Source of the DNA: Marchantia polymorpha subsp. ruderalis
Taxonomy: Eukaryota > Streptophyta > Marchantiopsida > Marchantiales > Marchantiaceae
Direction: 5' to 3'
Length of the DNA: 64,000 nt
Assembly (NCBI GenBank): GCA_037833965.1
Contig: AP031357.1
Location: 8,390,001-8,454,000, forward strand
Shown: positions 56,072 through 64,000 of the stretch, in pieces
Layout: every line of letters begins with the position of its first letter
How positions within the stretch are numbered: the stretch's first letter is position 1
Translations under genes and position numbers: made by a program
Notes under the pieces: model-generated
The model's database searches: none
The model's input: only the letters and a program-made list of their open reading frames with translations
Told to the model about the DNA's origin: nothing

Positions 56072-56924
56072 GACCGGGTGTTGCACATATGTACTAAGTC
56101 TTAGAAGTGGTCAAGGGAATAAGGATGATTAGCCAAGGCATAGCTAAGACTAGCTAGTTATGACTAAACTAGTTAGTTATAACTAAGTTTATCTAGTCAT
56201 GACTAAGTTTAGCTACAATGTCTATAGTTGGCGGAATAATTAGCGGAGTTCTAGAAGAATGGAGTGAGCACTTCTATTTTGTCCTTTACAAGGAGTGAGC
56301 ACTTCTATTTTGTCTTATACAAAAGTTCTAGATTCCAAGGGATTAGATATTTGACTAGAAGCTTGGATTTGATTGGTTTGACTAAATGTATGAAAGATGA
56401 TTGGCTAGACTAAGTCTAATGTTGACTTAGTGGCTAGGAAGCTTGTAGAAGCTTAAAAGCTTCAAATGGCATGTCGCCACCTCAACCTTGGATTCCAGAA
56501 GCTTCTAGAAGGTTTAGGTAGGCCAATGGCATGTTGCCACGTAGAGAAGGTTAGTCAAACTTACCTAGGTAAAAGTAAGTTAGGAGAAATTACCACATGT
56601 TACTATGGTAACTTCTCAAGTAGTATAAATAGAGAGGTAGAGTAGCACCTCTCAAGCAAGTTTGGAGAGTCATGTGTGAGGACTTGTTTCAGTAATGAAG
56701 GAGTGAAGTTTTTGAGTATCTTGGAGTATCGACGTGTGTTTGCATTTATGTGAAGAGGGTGATGTGAGGAGAGTTGTGTGTGAGTTGGAGTGATACATGA
56801 GAGTTTGTAAGAGAAGGTGTTTGGGACATGAGTGAGAGTATGAATCTTAGTCTTCTAGAACCATGATGCGCTACCACAAAGCCATCAGAGGTAAACCTGA
56901 GTGAGAGTCAGCCCGGAGGTTGCA
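56067..56924 (+). repeat. 5' LTR of G1
   Basis: 858 bp, TGTAAGACCGGGTG...CCGGAGGTTGCA. It holds a TATA box (TATAAATA, 56624-56631), a direct repeat of about 30 bp (GGAGTGAGCACTTCTATTTT twice, about 56262-56320) and CTAGTTATGACTAA-type repeats in its U3 part. Confidence 0.95.
56624..56631 (+). promoter_or_regulatory. TATA box in the G1 5' LTR
   Basis: TATAAATA; the identical site in the 3' LTR is at 63636-63643. Confidence 0.7.
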
Positions 56925-56928
56925 TTTT

Positions 56929-56946
56929 TGGTTCCGTTGCCGGGAC
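56929..56946 (+). other. G1 primer-binding site, tRNA-Glu type
   Basis: TGGTTCCGTTGCCGGGAC, 4 bp after the LTR, matches the complement of the plant tRNA-Glu 3' end (known to end in CCCGGCAACGGAACCA). Confidence 0.85.
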
Positions 56947-57601
56947 CTCAATCTAGAAGGCGGAATGTTTAGGATTCGATTTCTAGCTCGAGAGAAAGTA
57001 TCCATGAGGGATCACTTGGTGTTAACATTGGGGAATGAAAGAGCGGAGAGTGTGCTTGAGAGCGAAATTCCATTTGTTTATCCCATAGTCTCATATGATA
57101 GCCTAGAAGTGATTTTGTATGTTTTGTTCACGTAAACATGTCTTTTTGAGAGAAAAGTGATCTTAGACACCGAAAAGTATTTTTGAAGGTATTCTTCAAA
57201 GTTTTTATTGATTTTAGAGTGAAAGATAGAGAAAATTTACGTTTTTGTTTCAGGTCCAGATCATGTGTTAACAGAAAGATATGAGAGTTAGAAGTTGAGT
57301 GGGTTTTCACGGGTATCAAAAGTCTGCTCTCTGGAAAGTTTGTACAGAGTTGATTACTTTTTCTGTATTTCAATTTAGGCTTTGAAACTTCGTACGAGTG
57401 TGTATTGGAAGATAAGCTACGTTTGAGTCAAAATTTCACTGAGAGAGCACGTCTAGAGACGAAGTTATGTTGATTTGAAGTTGAGGGGGTACAAAAGCAA
57501 GATAACAAAGCAAAAGTTTTTGATTTCTTTATTCACAGTTTTCGTCAAGTAGATAGCGTTTCTGGGAGAGGTCTTTTGAGTGGTTTCTACCTTATGGGAA
57601 A

Positions 57602-58045
57602 ATGAGTGAACAAGAAGGTTGGAAGGTTAGGTTATCCAAAGTACCTCAAGGCTTGGATGTTATAGTGTCTTTAGACTCCAATACAAGAGAATTCAAGGTG
57701 GAGTTTGAAGAAAGAGTAGTGAGTCAATCTCCAAGAGTCAAACGTGAAACTTGTTTTTATTGTGGAGAGGAGGGCCATAAGGTTGTCAATTGTTCCCTGC
57801 GGAACAAAGATAGAAGATTGAGGAGCAAGAGGAACTTGGGAGATTTGAAACTTCACTTGGGACCATCATCGCCACATGAATCCCAAAGCGCCACCTTCTG
57901 TGACAATTGCGGAGTGATTGGGCTACCAGCGGGACATGAATGCAGCGGAGTGAAGGCACTTCTGGAATCACTTGTGGAAGGGTTTGACGGCAAGCTAAGT
58001 GCTGAAACAGAGAAAGTGACCTCAGCGGGTTCAAGCTCCAACTGA
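57602..58045 (+). CDS. G1 small frame with a CCHC zinc knuckle
   Basis: 147 codons (MSEQEGWKVRLSKVPQG) between the primer site and the main polyprotein. It contains a CCHC knuckle (CFYCGEEGHKVVNC, about residues 59-72) and a further Cys/His pair set (CDNCGV...GHEC, about 99-115), suggesting nucleic-acid binding. It is separate from the gag-pol frame, which has its own knuckle, so it looks like an accessory frame of the lineage. Its role is unknown. Confidence 0.6.
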   Translation: MSEQEGWKVRLSKVPQGLDVIVSLDSNTREFKVEFEERVVSQSPRVKRETCFYCGEEGHKVVNCSLRNKDRRLRSKRNLGDLKLHLGPSSPHESQSATFCDNCGVIGLPAGHECSGVKALLESLVEGFDGKLSAETEKVTSAGSSSN

Positions 58046-58237
58046 AGATGGAGATCATCATTCGAATGATGGAGAAGATGATGATGAGGGTAAGACTCAT
58101 CGTATGCCTAGGAGAGGAGAGAGCTTTGGCTATCTTGGAACAACCAATTCCTTTTGTGTTTCCTTTGATGAATTACTCAAGGATGGAGTTAGTGTTGTTT
58201 ATATTGTATTAGGAAGCCCCATATAAATTTCCAATAG

Positions 58238-58278
<41 letters not shown>
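58238..58278 (+). repeat. 41-nt A homopolymer just before G1 gag-pol
   Basis: An uninterrupted run of A ending 10 bp before the gag-pol ATG. It is in the leader between the small frame and gag-pol, and not at a 3' end. Exact length is prone to sequencing error. Confidence 0.9.
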
Positions 58279-58280
<2 letters not shown>

Positions 58281-58288
58281 AGTTGGAA

Positions 58289-61200
58289 ATGGGGAAGCTT
58301 CCGGTATTTTATGGGAGGGAGAATGAGGATGTAGAAGCTTTTGTTAGGGACTTCAAGAGGGCTTGCATAGGAAACAATGAGAGGAAGAAAGACGAGTGGG
58401 CTATGCTTTTGCCGGATTTCTTGGAGGATTCTGCTCTCAAGTGGTACAAGGAGTACAAGAGGGAGCATTCGGAGGACGACACGTGGGAGACATTAACGGA
58501 GAACCTGATCGAAAACTTTCTTCCCAGTGAAAGTTATGAAAAGTTGATGTGTGAGGTCACCTTCTTGAAACAAGGAGAGAACGAGAAGGTGAGGACCTAT
58601 GTGGAGAGAACCGAGAAGTTGGAATCTAGATTCCACGTGGTGTTGAGGAAGGGCGGAGACGAAGTGGATGCTACAATGGTGGGGATAAGGGCGATGCTCA
58701 TGAAGAACTTCGTTGGAGGTTTGAGACCAGAGATTCGAAGTAAGGTGAGATACGAGAAGCCCTCTTCTAAGGCTGAAGCCATTCGAATTGCTATTAGAAT
58801 GGAGGAGAGCTTAGAAGATGATGATTCTAGCTTGGTGGCTAGAGAAGTAGCTCCACCGGTTGTAGGAAGGTCTATTGTTTCAAACACTTCTACTTCATCC
58901 ACGATAGCGAATCCTAGTGTGGATTTTCAAAATGAGTTGAAATCTATCACGGAGACTCTAGCAGATCTCAAGATCAATGTAGTACAGTTGTGGGAGAAGA
59001 GGAATCAGAACGTAGTAGGAGGCTCTAGGGGGTATGGAAATTATCCTCCAAGAGGAAATCCACCTTCAGGAAACTTTGCGGTTTCTTGCTTTTCTTGTGG
59101 AGGTCCTCATTTTCAGAGGAATTGTCCTAACCCTCGACAACATGATGGAGTTCGGCACAACAACAATGCACCGGCCACGCAACAAGCCAAGGATAAGGGA
59201 GTAGCATCCATTGATGTATTCCCTCATCAATGCACTTTTGAGAAAGGGGAGAGCTCAAAATCGAAAGTGGATATCCTTGCTCATGAGAAGAAGCGGGCCC
59301 GATTTGCGGACGAGTCGATTTTCATGGAGGACACGCCAAGTCGAAGTACACGGTCAAGTGGAGTGAGTCAACCAAGAGTACCAAGGAAGAAGTTGGGCAT
59401 GGATGACTTTTCCATTTCATCTTCTCAAGCTAAGTATGACGTGGTGGAGGATGTAGGAAATCAGAAGGCCAATATAACAGTTGGTCAGCTGATTGCCTTG
59501 AATCCAGCCATTCGGAAGGAGTTAAGAGGAGGTCTTATCTCCACAAGGACCAAGAAGCGGAAATCTAAGGGGAAGGCTCACATGACCAATGTGGGAGTTG
59601 GGGTGGTGGATGCGGCTGCTTCGGAGGTATGTACACATGCTTCAAAGATCGAAGTGAGGATCAATGGACATGATGTATCAGATGTGTTGGTTGATGGTGG
59701 ATCGGCTGTGAATGCCATGTCTGAGAGGTTGATGCAGAAGTTGGGTATGCAACCTTCTAGACCTTCTAGCATAATTGTTGGTATGGCCAACAAACAGAAG
59801 GTAAGACCACTAGGGGTGGTAGACAAAGTTGTGGTTAGTGTGAGGGGAGTGCAAACTTTGCTTTCCTTCCAAATTCTCAAGGAAGCTAGCTACGACTTGC
59901 TGTTGGGACGTCCTTGGTTGAGGGCGGTAAGGACTACGGACCGATGGCACAAGGGCTATTTGAGGATAGGCCCAAAGAACCATCGAGTTAAGGTTCCTTT
60001 GACGAGAGGAGGGGAATCCACCACTGACTCAGATAGACCAACTGACGAGTATTGGGAATCTGAGAGTGAAGAGAGTGGTAGCTTTTCAGAAGTTGACACA
60101 GACATCTCAACTTCTGATCAAGAAACATCATCGGAGTACTCTTCTGATGATAATGTTCAAGTACAAGTCATTGCTGCCATGGAGTTGTTGCCTAGGCCTG
60201 GAGTGAAGAAAGATCCTGACAAAGTGGAGATGAGCGAAGAGGAGGTGTGTCGACGACTGTCCACTCTCAGGTTTGGTCCCAAGGTTACCAAGGAGGAAAA
60301 GGCAAAGTTTCTGGATATATTTCGCAAATATATTCATGTTTTTGCCTTTAGTTACAAGGATCTTAAGCATGTGACGTTGGAGACTCATCGCATCGAGTTG
60401 GAGGAGAAAGCTCGTCCTATTCGGCAAAAGCAACGCCGAATAAATCCACCTACGGCTCTTGTGGTGAAGGAGGAGATCGACAAGCTCAAGGAGGCTGGCT
60501 TCATCTACGAGGTAGAAAATTCTGAATGGGTGTCTCCAATTGTGATAGTGAAGAAGAAGAATGGTAAGCTACGAGTGTGCGTAGATTACAAAAAGTTGAA
60601 TGCTGTCACAAAGAAAGACTACTATCCCTTGCCTTTCATAGATGAGATTCTAGAGGAGGTTGCTGGCCATGAGTGGTATAGTTTTGGAGATGGTTATAGT
60701 GGCTATAACCAAATCCAAATTGCCTTAGAAGACCAACTCAAAACAACTTTTACTACTCCATGGGGAACCTTCGCTTTTAGAGTGATGCCGTTTGGTCTAT
60801 GTAATGCTCCTGCCACTTTTCAAAGGTTCATGAATAGAGTGTTTGAACCTTTCATTGGAAAGTTTGTAAGGGATTTCATAGATGATTTTTGTGTTTACGG
60901 GAGGAAAGCGGATCATTTTGATCATTTGATCAAAATACTTCAACGGCTGGAGGAAGCTAAGGCTTCACTCAATCCAGAAAAATGCATTTTTGGATGTGAG
61001 GAAGGCCTATTGTTGGGGCATATCATCTCCAAGAATGGTATAGCGGTGGACACAGAGAAGGTGACACGGATCATGGAGTTACCTTTTCCGGCGACTTTAA
61101 CCAAGTTGAGGCAATTCCTTGGTATGGTGGGGTACTATCGACGGTTCATCTTGTCCTTCTCCAACAAAGCTCATGCCTTGACAAATTACATGAAGAAGGG

Positions 61201-63055
61201 AGTGGAGTACGAACTCATTTTCAAGGATGAAGCTGCAAAGACGGCGTTCGAAGTTCTCAAGAAGGCGTTGGTGACGGCTCCAATTTTGGCGAAACCGGAT
61301 TGGGGTAAACCTTTCATTCTCTACACAGATGCATCAAATATTGCTGTAGGATGCACCTTGAGTCAATTAGATGATGAAAAGCATGATCATCCAATTGCCT
61401 ATGCTAGTAGACAAATGGTTCAAGCGGAGAAGAACTACTCAGCGACAGAGAGAGAGGCCTTAGCTGTAATCTTCTCACTTAAGAAGTTTCGACATTATTT
61501 GTTGGGTGGGAGATTCACTATAGTGACTGATCATAAGGCTTTGAAATACATTTTCAACAAGCCTAATGCTGAAGGGAGAATAGCTAGATGGAAACTACTA
61601 CTAGCAGAGTTTGATTATACCATTGAGGATAGACCTGGAAAGAAGCATGCTAATGCGGATTTGATGTCGAGAGCATATGATGATGGAGGAGATCAGTCAG
61701 TAGATGACACCTTTCCGGATGAGGACTTGCTAGTCATGGACACGGTGACAACAGTACCGGAGGAGTACAAGGAAATTTGGGATTTCATCTCTAGAGGAGA
61801 GTTTCCTCAAGGAATGCATCAAAGGGAGAAAAATGCATTAGTAAAGAGATGTCAACCTTATATGATCATGGAGAAGGTACTTTTTCATCAAGGAGCTGAC
61901 GGACTTCTACGAAGGGCGGTTGGGAGGGGAGAGGCACTACAACTCATGAAGGAGTTTCATGATGGTGCAGTATGTGGAGGACATTTTGCGGGGAAGGTAA
62001 CTGCCTTCAAAATTCTTGATGCTGGTTATCATTGGAAGGGTATTTTTAAGGATTGTGTGGAATATTGCAAAAGTTGTGATGTGTGTCAAGCTTTTGCTAA
62101 AAAGTCCATGAAAACCCCTCCTATGATTTCTGTACCAGTGTTAGGTCCTTTTGAAAAGTGGGGAATAGATTTTGTAGGTCCTTTGAATCTTACTCCTCGA
62201 GGGAATAAGTTCATTGTGATAGCTACAGATTATCTTACGAAGTGGGTAGAGGCAAGACCACTTAAATCTACTAATGAGAAGGAGGTTGGTAGATTTTTAT
62301 ATGAGAGAATCATTACTCGATTTGGTTGTCCATTGGAGTTAGTATCAGATAGAGGAGGAGAATTTGTGGGAAGTATGATTCAAGCCATGTTGGAGCACTT
62401 TTCCATCAAGGCTCGAGTGACCACTTCCTACAAACCTAACGCTAATGGGTTGGCGGAGCGGACCAACTACACTTTGTGTATGATGTTGGCCAGGGATGCA
62501 GACATGGACGGGAGTAAACACAATTGGGACAAGAGGCTCCATGCTATCTTATGGGAGTATCGCACAACATGGAAGACATCTACTGGATACTCACCTTTTC
62601 GGATGGTGTATGGAGTTGAGTCAAAACTTCCCATACAGTTTGACTTGACAACATTCACAACAATCCAGCAAAGGTTGAAGAAATCAAATGGAGCAGAAGC
62701 CATCAAATCTCGCCAACAACAATTGATGGAGTTGGAGGAAGCTCGAGCACTAGCCATGGTACGAGTGGAGCGGGCTCAACAATTGCAGAAGAAGTATCAC
62801 GACAAACGAAGTGGAAACCAGAACTTGAAGCCGTTCAAGGAAGGTGATTGGGTGATGCTCTTTGATGCAATTAGATACAAGAGAGCTAGGAAAAAGTTTC
62901 TTCCTAAGTATTTTGGACCTTTCATAGTAAGTAAGGTGTGGGGAAATTTCACTTATGACATCAAGGAGTTAGGAGGACGTCAGTTCGATCGAGTCAACCA
63001 CGACAAGTTGAAATTATTCCATCGAAGATCAGATTCTTTCACTCCGAGGGCGTAG
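58289..63055 (+). CDS. G1 gag-pol polyprotein, open throughout
   Basis: 1588 codons from the first ATG (MGKLPVFYGRENEDVEAF); the frame is open slightly upstream. Domains with approximate residues: gag (1-240, WAMLLPDFLEDSALKWYKEY); a short knuckle CFSCGGPHFQRNC (267-279); aspartic protease (VDGGSAVNAM near 466, LLLGRPWL near 535); reverse transcriptase (KLRVCVDYKKLN near 755, MPFGLCNAPATFQRF near 835, FIDDF near 864); RNase H (ILYTDAS near 1010, TDHKAL); integrase zinc finger (YCKSCDVC near 1257) and core (DFVGP near 1293, SDRGGEF near 1352, NGLAERTN near 1385). It ends with a YFGPFIV segment and no chromodomain. The order RT-RNase H-integrase defines Ty3/gypsy; the RT wording (GYSGYNQIQIALEDQ) fits plant non-chromovirus lineages. 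Confidence 0.95.
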   Translation: MGKLPVFYGRENEDVEAFVRDFKRACIGNNERKKDEWAMLLPDFLEDSALKWYKEYKREHSEDDTWETLTENLIENFLPSESYEKLMCEVTFLKQGENEKVRTYVERTEKLESRFHVVLRKGGDEVDATMVGIRAMLMKNFVGGLRPEIRSKVRYEKPSSKAEAIRIAIRMEESLEDDDSSLVAREVAPPVVGRSIVSNTSTSSTIANPSVDFQNELKSITETLADLKINVVQLWEKRNQNVVGGSRGYGNYPPRGNPPSGNFAVSCFSCGGPHFQRNCPNPRQHDGVRHNNNAPATQQAKDKGVASIDVFPHQCTFEKGESSKSKVDILAHEKKRARFADESIFMEDTPSRSTRSSGVSQPRVPRKKLGMDDFSISSSQAKYDVVEDVGNQKANITVGQLIALNPAIRKELRGGLISTRTKKRKSKGKAHMTNVGVGVVDAAASEVCTHASKIEVRINGHDVSDVLVDGGSAVNAMSERLMQKLGMQPSRPSSIIVGMANKQKVRPLGVVDKVVVSVRGVQTLLSFQILKEASYDLLLGRPWLRAVRTTDRWHKGYLRIGPKNHRVKVPLTRGGESTTDSDRPTDEYWESESEESGSFSEVDTDISTSDQETSSEYSSDDNVQVQVIAAMELLPRPGVKKDPDKVEMSEEEVCRRLSTLRFGPKVTKEEKAKFLDIFRKYIHVFAFSYKDLKHVTLETHRIELEEKARPIRQKQRRINPPTALVVKEEIDKLKEAGFIYEVENSEWVSPIVIVKKKNGKLRVCVDYKKLNAVTKKDYYPLPFIDEILEEVAGHEWYSFGDGYSGYNQIQIALEDQLKTTFTTPWGTFAFRVMPFGLCNAPATFQRFMNRVFEPFIGKFVRDFIDDFCVYGRKADHFDHLIKILQRLEEAKASLNPEKCIFGCEEGLLLGHIISKNGIAVDTEKVTRIMELPFPATLTKLRQFLGMVGYYRRFILSFSNKAHALTNYMKKGVEYELIFKDEAAKTAFEVLKKALVTAPILAKPDWGKPFILYTDASNIAVGCTLSQLDDEKHDHPIAYASRQMVQAEKNYSATEREALAVIFSLKKFRHYLLGGRFTIVTDHKALKYIFNKPNAEGRIARWKLLLAEFDYTIEDRPGKKHANADLMSRAYDDGGDQSVDDTFPDEDLLVMDTVTTVPEEYKEIWDFISRGEFPQGMHQREKNALVKRCQPYMIMEKVLFHQGADGLLRRAVGRGEALQLMKEFHDGAVCGGHFAGKVTAFKILDAGYHWKGIFKDCVEYCKSCDVCQAFAKKSMKTPPMISVPVLGPFEKWGIDFVGPLNLTPRGNKFIVIATDYLTKWVEARPLKSTNEKEVGRFLYERIITRFGCPLELVSDRGGEFVGSMIQAMLEHFSIKARVTTSYKPNANGLAERTNYTLCMMLARDADMDGSKHNWDKRLHAILWEYRTTWKTSTGYSPFRMVYGVESKLPIQFDLTTFTTIQQRLKKSNGAEAIKSRQQQLMELEEARALAMVRVERAQQLQKKYHDKRSGNQNLKPFKEGDWVMLFDAIRYKRARKKFLPKYFGPFIVSKVWGNFTYDIKELGGRQFDRVNHDKLKLFHRRSDSFTPRA

Positions 63056-63078
63056 TGAAATCTTAGTCCGGGGGTAAA

Positions 63079-63936
63079 TGTAAGACCGGGTGTTGCACAT
63101 ATGTACTAAGTCTTAGAAGTGGTCAAGGGAATAAGGATGATTAGCCAAGGCATAGCTAAGACTAGCTAGTTATGACTAAACTAGTTAGTTATAACTAAGT
63201 TTATCTAGTCATGACTAAGTTTAGCTACAATGTCTATAGTTGGCGGAATAATTAGCGGAGTTCTAGAAGAATGGAGTGAGCACTTCTATTTTGTCCTTTA
63301 CAAGGAGTGAGCACTTCTATTTTGTCTTATACAAAAGTTCTAGATTCCAAGGGATTAGATATTTGACTAGAAGCTTGGATTTGATTGGTTTGACTAAATG
63401 TATGAAAGATGATTGGCTAGACTAAGTCTAATGTTGACTTAGTGGCTAGGAAGCTTGTAGAAGCTTAAAAGCTTCAAATGGCATGTCGCCACCTCAACCT
63501 TGGATTCCAGAAGCTTCTAGAAGGTTTAGGTAGGCCAATGGCATGTTGCCACGTAGAGAAGGTTAGTCAAACTTACCTAGGTAAAAGTAAGTTAGGAGAA
63601 ATTACCACATGTTACTATGGTAACTTCTCAAGTAGTATAAATAGAGAGGTAGAGTAGCACCTCTCAAGCAAGTTTGGAGAGTCATGTGTGAGGACTTGTT
63701 TCAGTAATGAAGGAGTGAAGTTTTTGAGTATCTTGGAGTATCGACGTGTGTTTGCATTTATGTGAAGAGGGTGATGTGAGGAGAGTTGTGTGTGAGTTGG
63801 AGTGATACATGAGAGTTTGTAAGAGAAGGTGTTTGGGACATGAGTGAGAGTATGAATCTTAGTCTTCTAGAACCATGATGCGCTACCACAAAGCCATCAG
63901 AGGTAAACCTGAGTGAGAGTCAGCCCGGAGGTTGCA
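63079..63936 (+). repeat. 3' LTR of G1
   Basis: 858 bp, apparently identical to 56067-56924. The purine-rich CCGGGGGTAAA lies immediately upstream, as the plus-strand primer tract. Confidence 0.95.
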
Positions 63937-64000
63937 GATTACTTCGTGGGATTCGTTGCCTGCTGTTCGGTGGGAGAAGAAGAAGAGCCGGAAGCTATTC
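63937..64000 (+). other. G2 sequence resumes after G1
   Basis: Starts with the second copy of the GATT target duplication and is GC-richer again. It belongs to the interrupted element G2, but too little is visible to assign a domain. Confidence 0.6.

Larger units (their letters stand above)
56067..63936 (+). mobile_element. G1: Ty3/gypsy element nested in G2, looks whole and very young
   Basis: 7870 bp with two 858-bp LTRs (56067-56924 and 63079-63936) that I cannot tell apart by eye, tRNA-Glu primer site, a small zinc-knuckle frame, one open gag-pol frame and a purine-rich tract before the 3' LTR. GATT flanks both sides (56063-56066 and 63937-63940), a 4-bp target duplication. Identical LTRs imply a very recent insertion. 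Its AT-rich composition contrasts with its GC-rich host element. No breaks were seen. Confidence 0.92.
47861..64000 (+). mobile_element. G2: very large Ty3/gypsy element, incomplete in window, host of G1
   Basis: Begins with TGTGGTACCCC at 47861, exactly where IR2 homology ends. Parts: presumed 5' LTR (47861-53238) with a 1035-codon frame, tRNA-Asp-type primer site at 53248, gag-protease frame from 53312, the nested insertion G1 (56067-63936), and more G2 sequence from 63937 to the window end. Reverse transcriptase, integrase and the 3' LTR must lie beyond the window. Its GC-rich composition differs strongly from the AT-rich flank. The gag and protease style and the primer site fit non-chromovirus plant gypsy lineages. 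One interruption (G1) is evident in the visible part; otherwise its frames are open. Confidence 0.75.

Noticed and set aside
58238-58278. Poly(A) run as the tail of a LINE or processed pseudogene
   Set aside because: It lies within the G1 leader, no retrocopy precedes it, and there is no target duplication around it.

Overview
The window looks like nuclear DNA of a land plant, probably a bryophyte (a liverwort such as Marchantia is my best guess, by gene style and not by any search). The signs are a plant A-type cytochrome P450 in one exon, an intronless F-box protein, plant Ty1/copia and Ty3/gypsy elements primed by tRNA-Met, tRNA-Asp and tRNA-Glu, a plant LINE and a hAT transposon. Host genes are sparse, so this is a repeat-rich, gene-poor stretch (heterochromatic or sex-linked are both possible; this is inference).

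Layout. 0.4-10.6 kb: a pair of inverted copies of an unrecognised multi-exon gene (IR1, arms about 428-2345 and 8675-10570), separated by a spacer holding a decayed LINE on the minus strand. 10.6-15.5 kb: relic copia element, minus strand. 17.2-18.6 kb: intact F-box gene. 20.6-29.7 kb: left arm of a large inverted duplication (IR2) carrying the intact P450 (25777-27324). 29.7-36.8 kb: unassigned AT-rich DNA and a second copia relic with both LTRs (32266-35847). 36.8-39.1 kb: DNA transposon T2, related to T1 at 28.1-29.1 kb. 39.5-47.9 kb: right arm of IR2, in which the P450 is reduced to its N-terminal 50 codons and a hAT element (itself carrying a LINE fragment) has landed at a site still empty in the left arm.

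47.9 kb to the end: a very large Ty3/gypsy element (G2) that interrupts the end of the IR2 right arm. Its presumed 5' LTR is about 5.4 kb long and holds a 1035-codon open frame ending just upstream of the LTR's TATA box; a gag-protease frame follows the tRNA-Asp-type primer site. A second Ty3/gypsy element (G1, 56067-63936) is nested in G2; its two 858-bp LTRs appear identical, its gag-pol frame is open, and it looks whole and very young. G2 resumes at 63937 and runs off the window.

Relative order of events readable from the sequence: the P450 locus duplicated in inverted orientation; then private changes hit each arm (tandem-repeat expansion and T1 on the left; P450 deletion, hAT, LINE fragment and hairpins on the right); then G2 inserted; then G1 inserted into G2. 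The two features most worth a second look are the LTR-borne long frame of G2, with its repeated 14-bp palindromes, and the permuted inverted duplication of the P450 locus.
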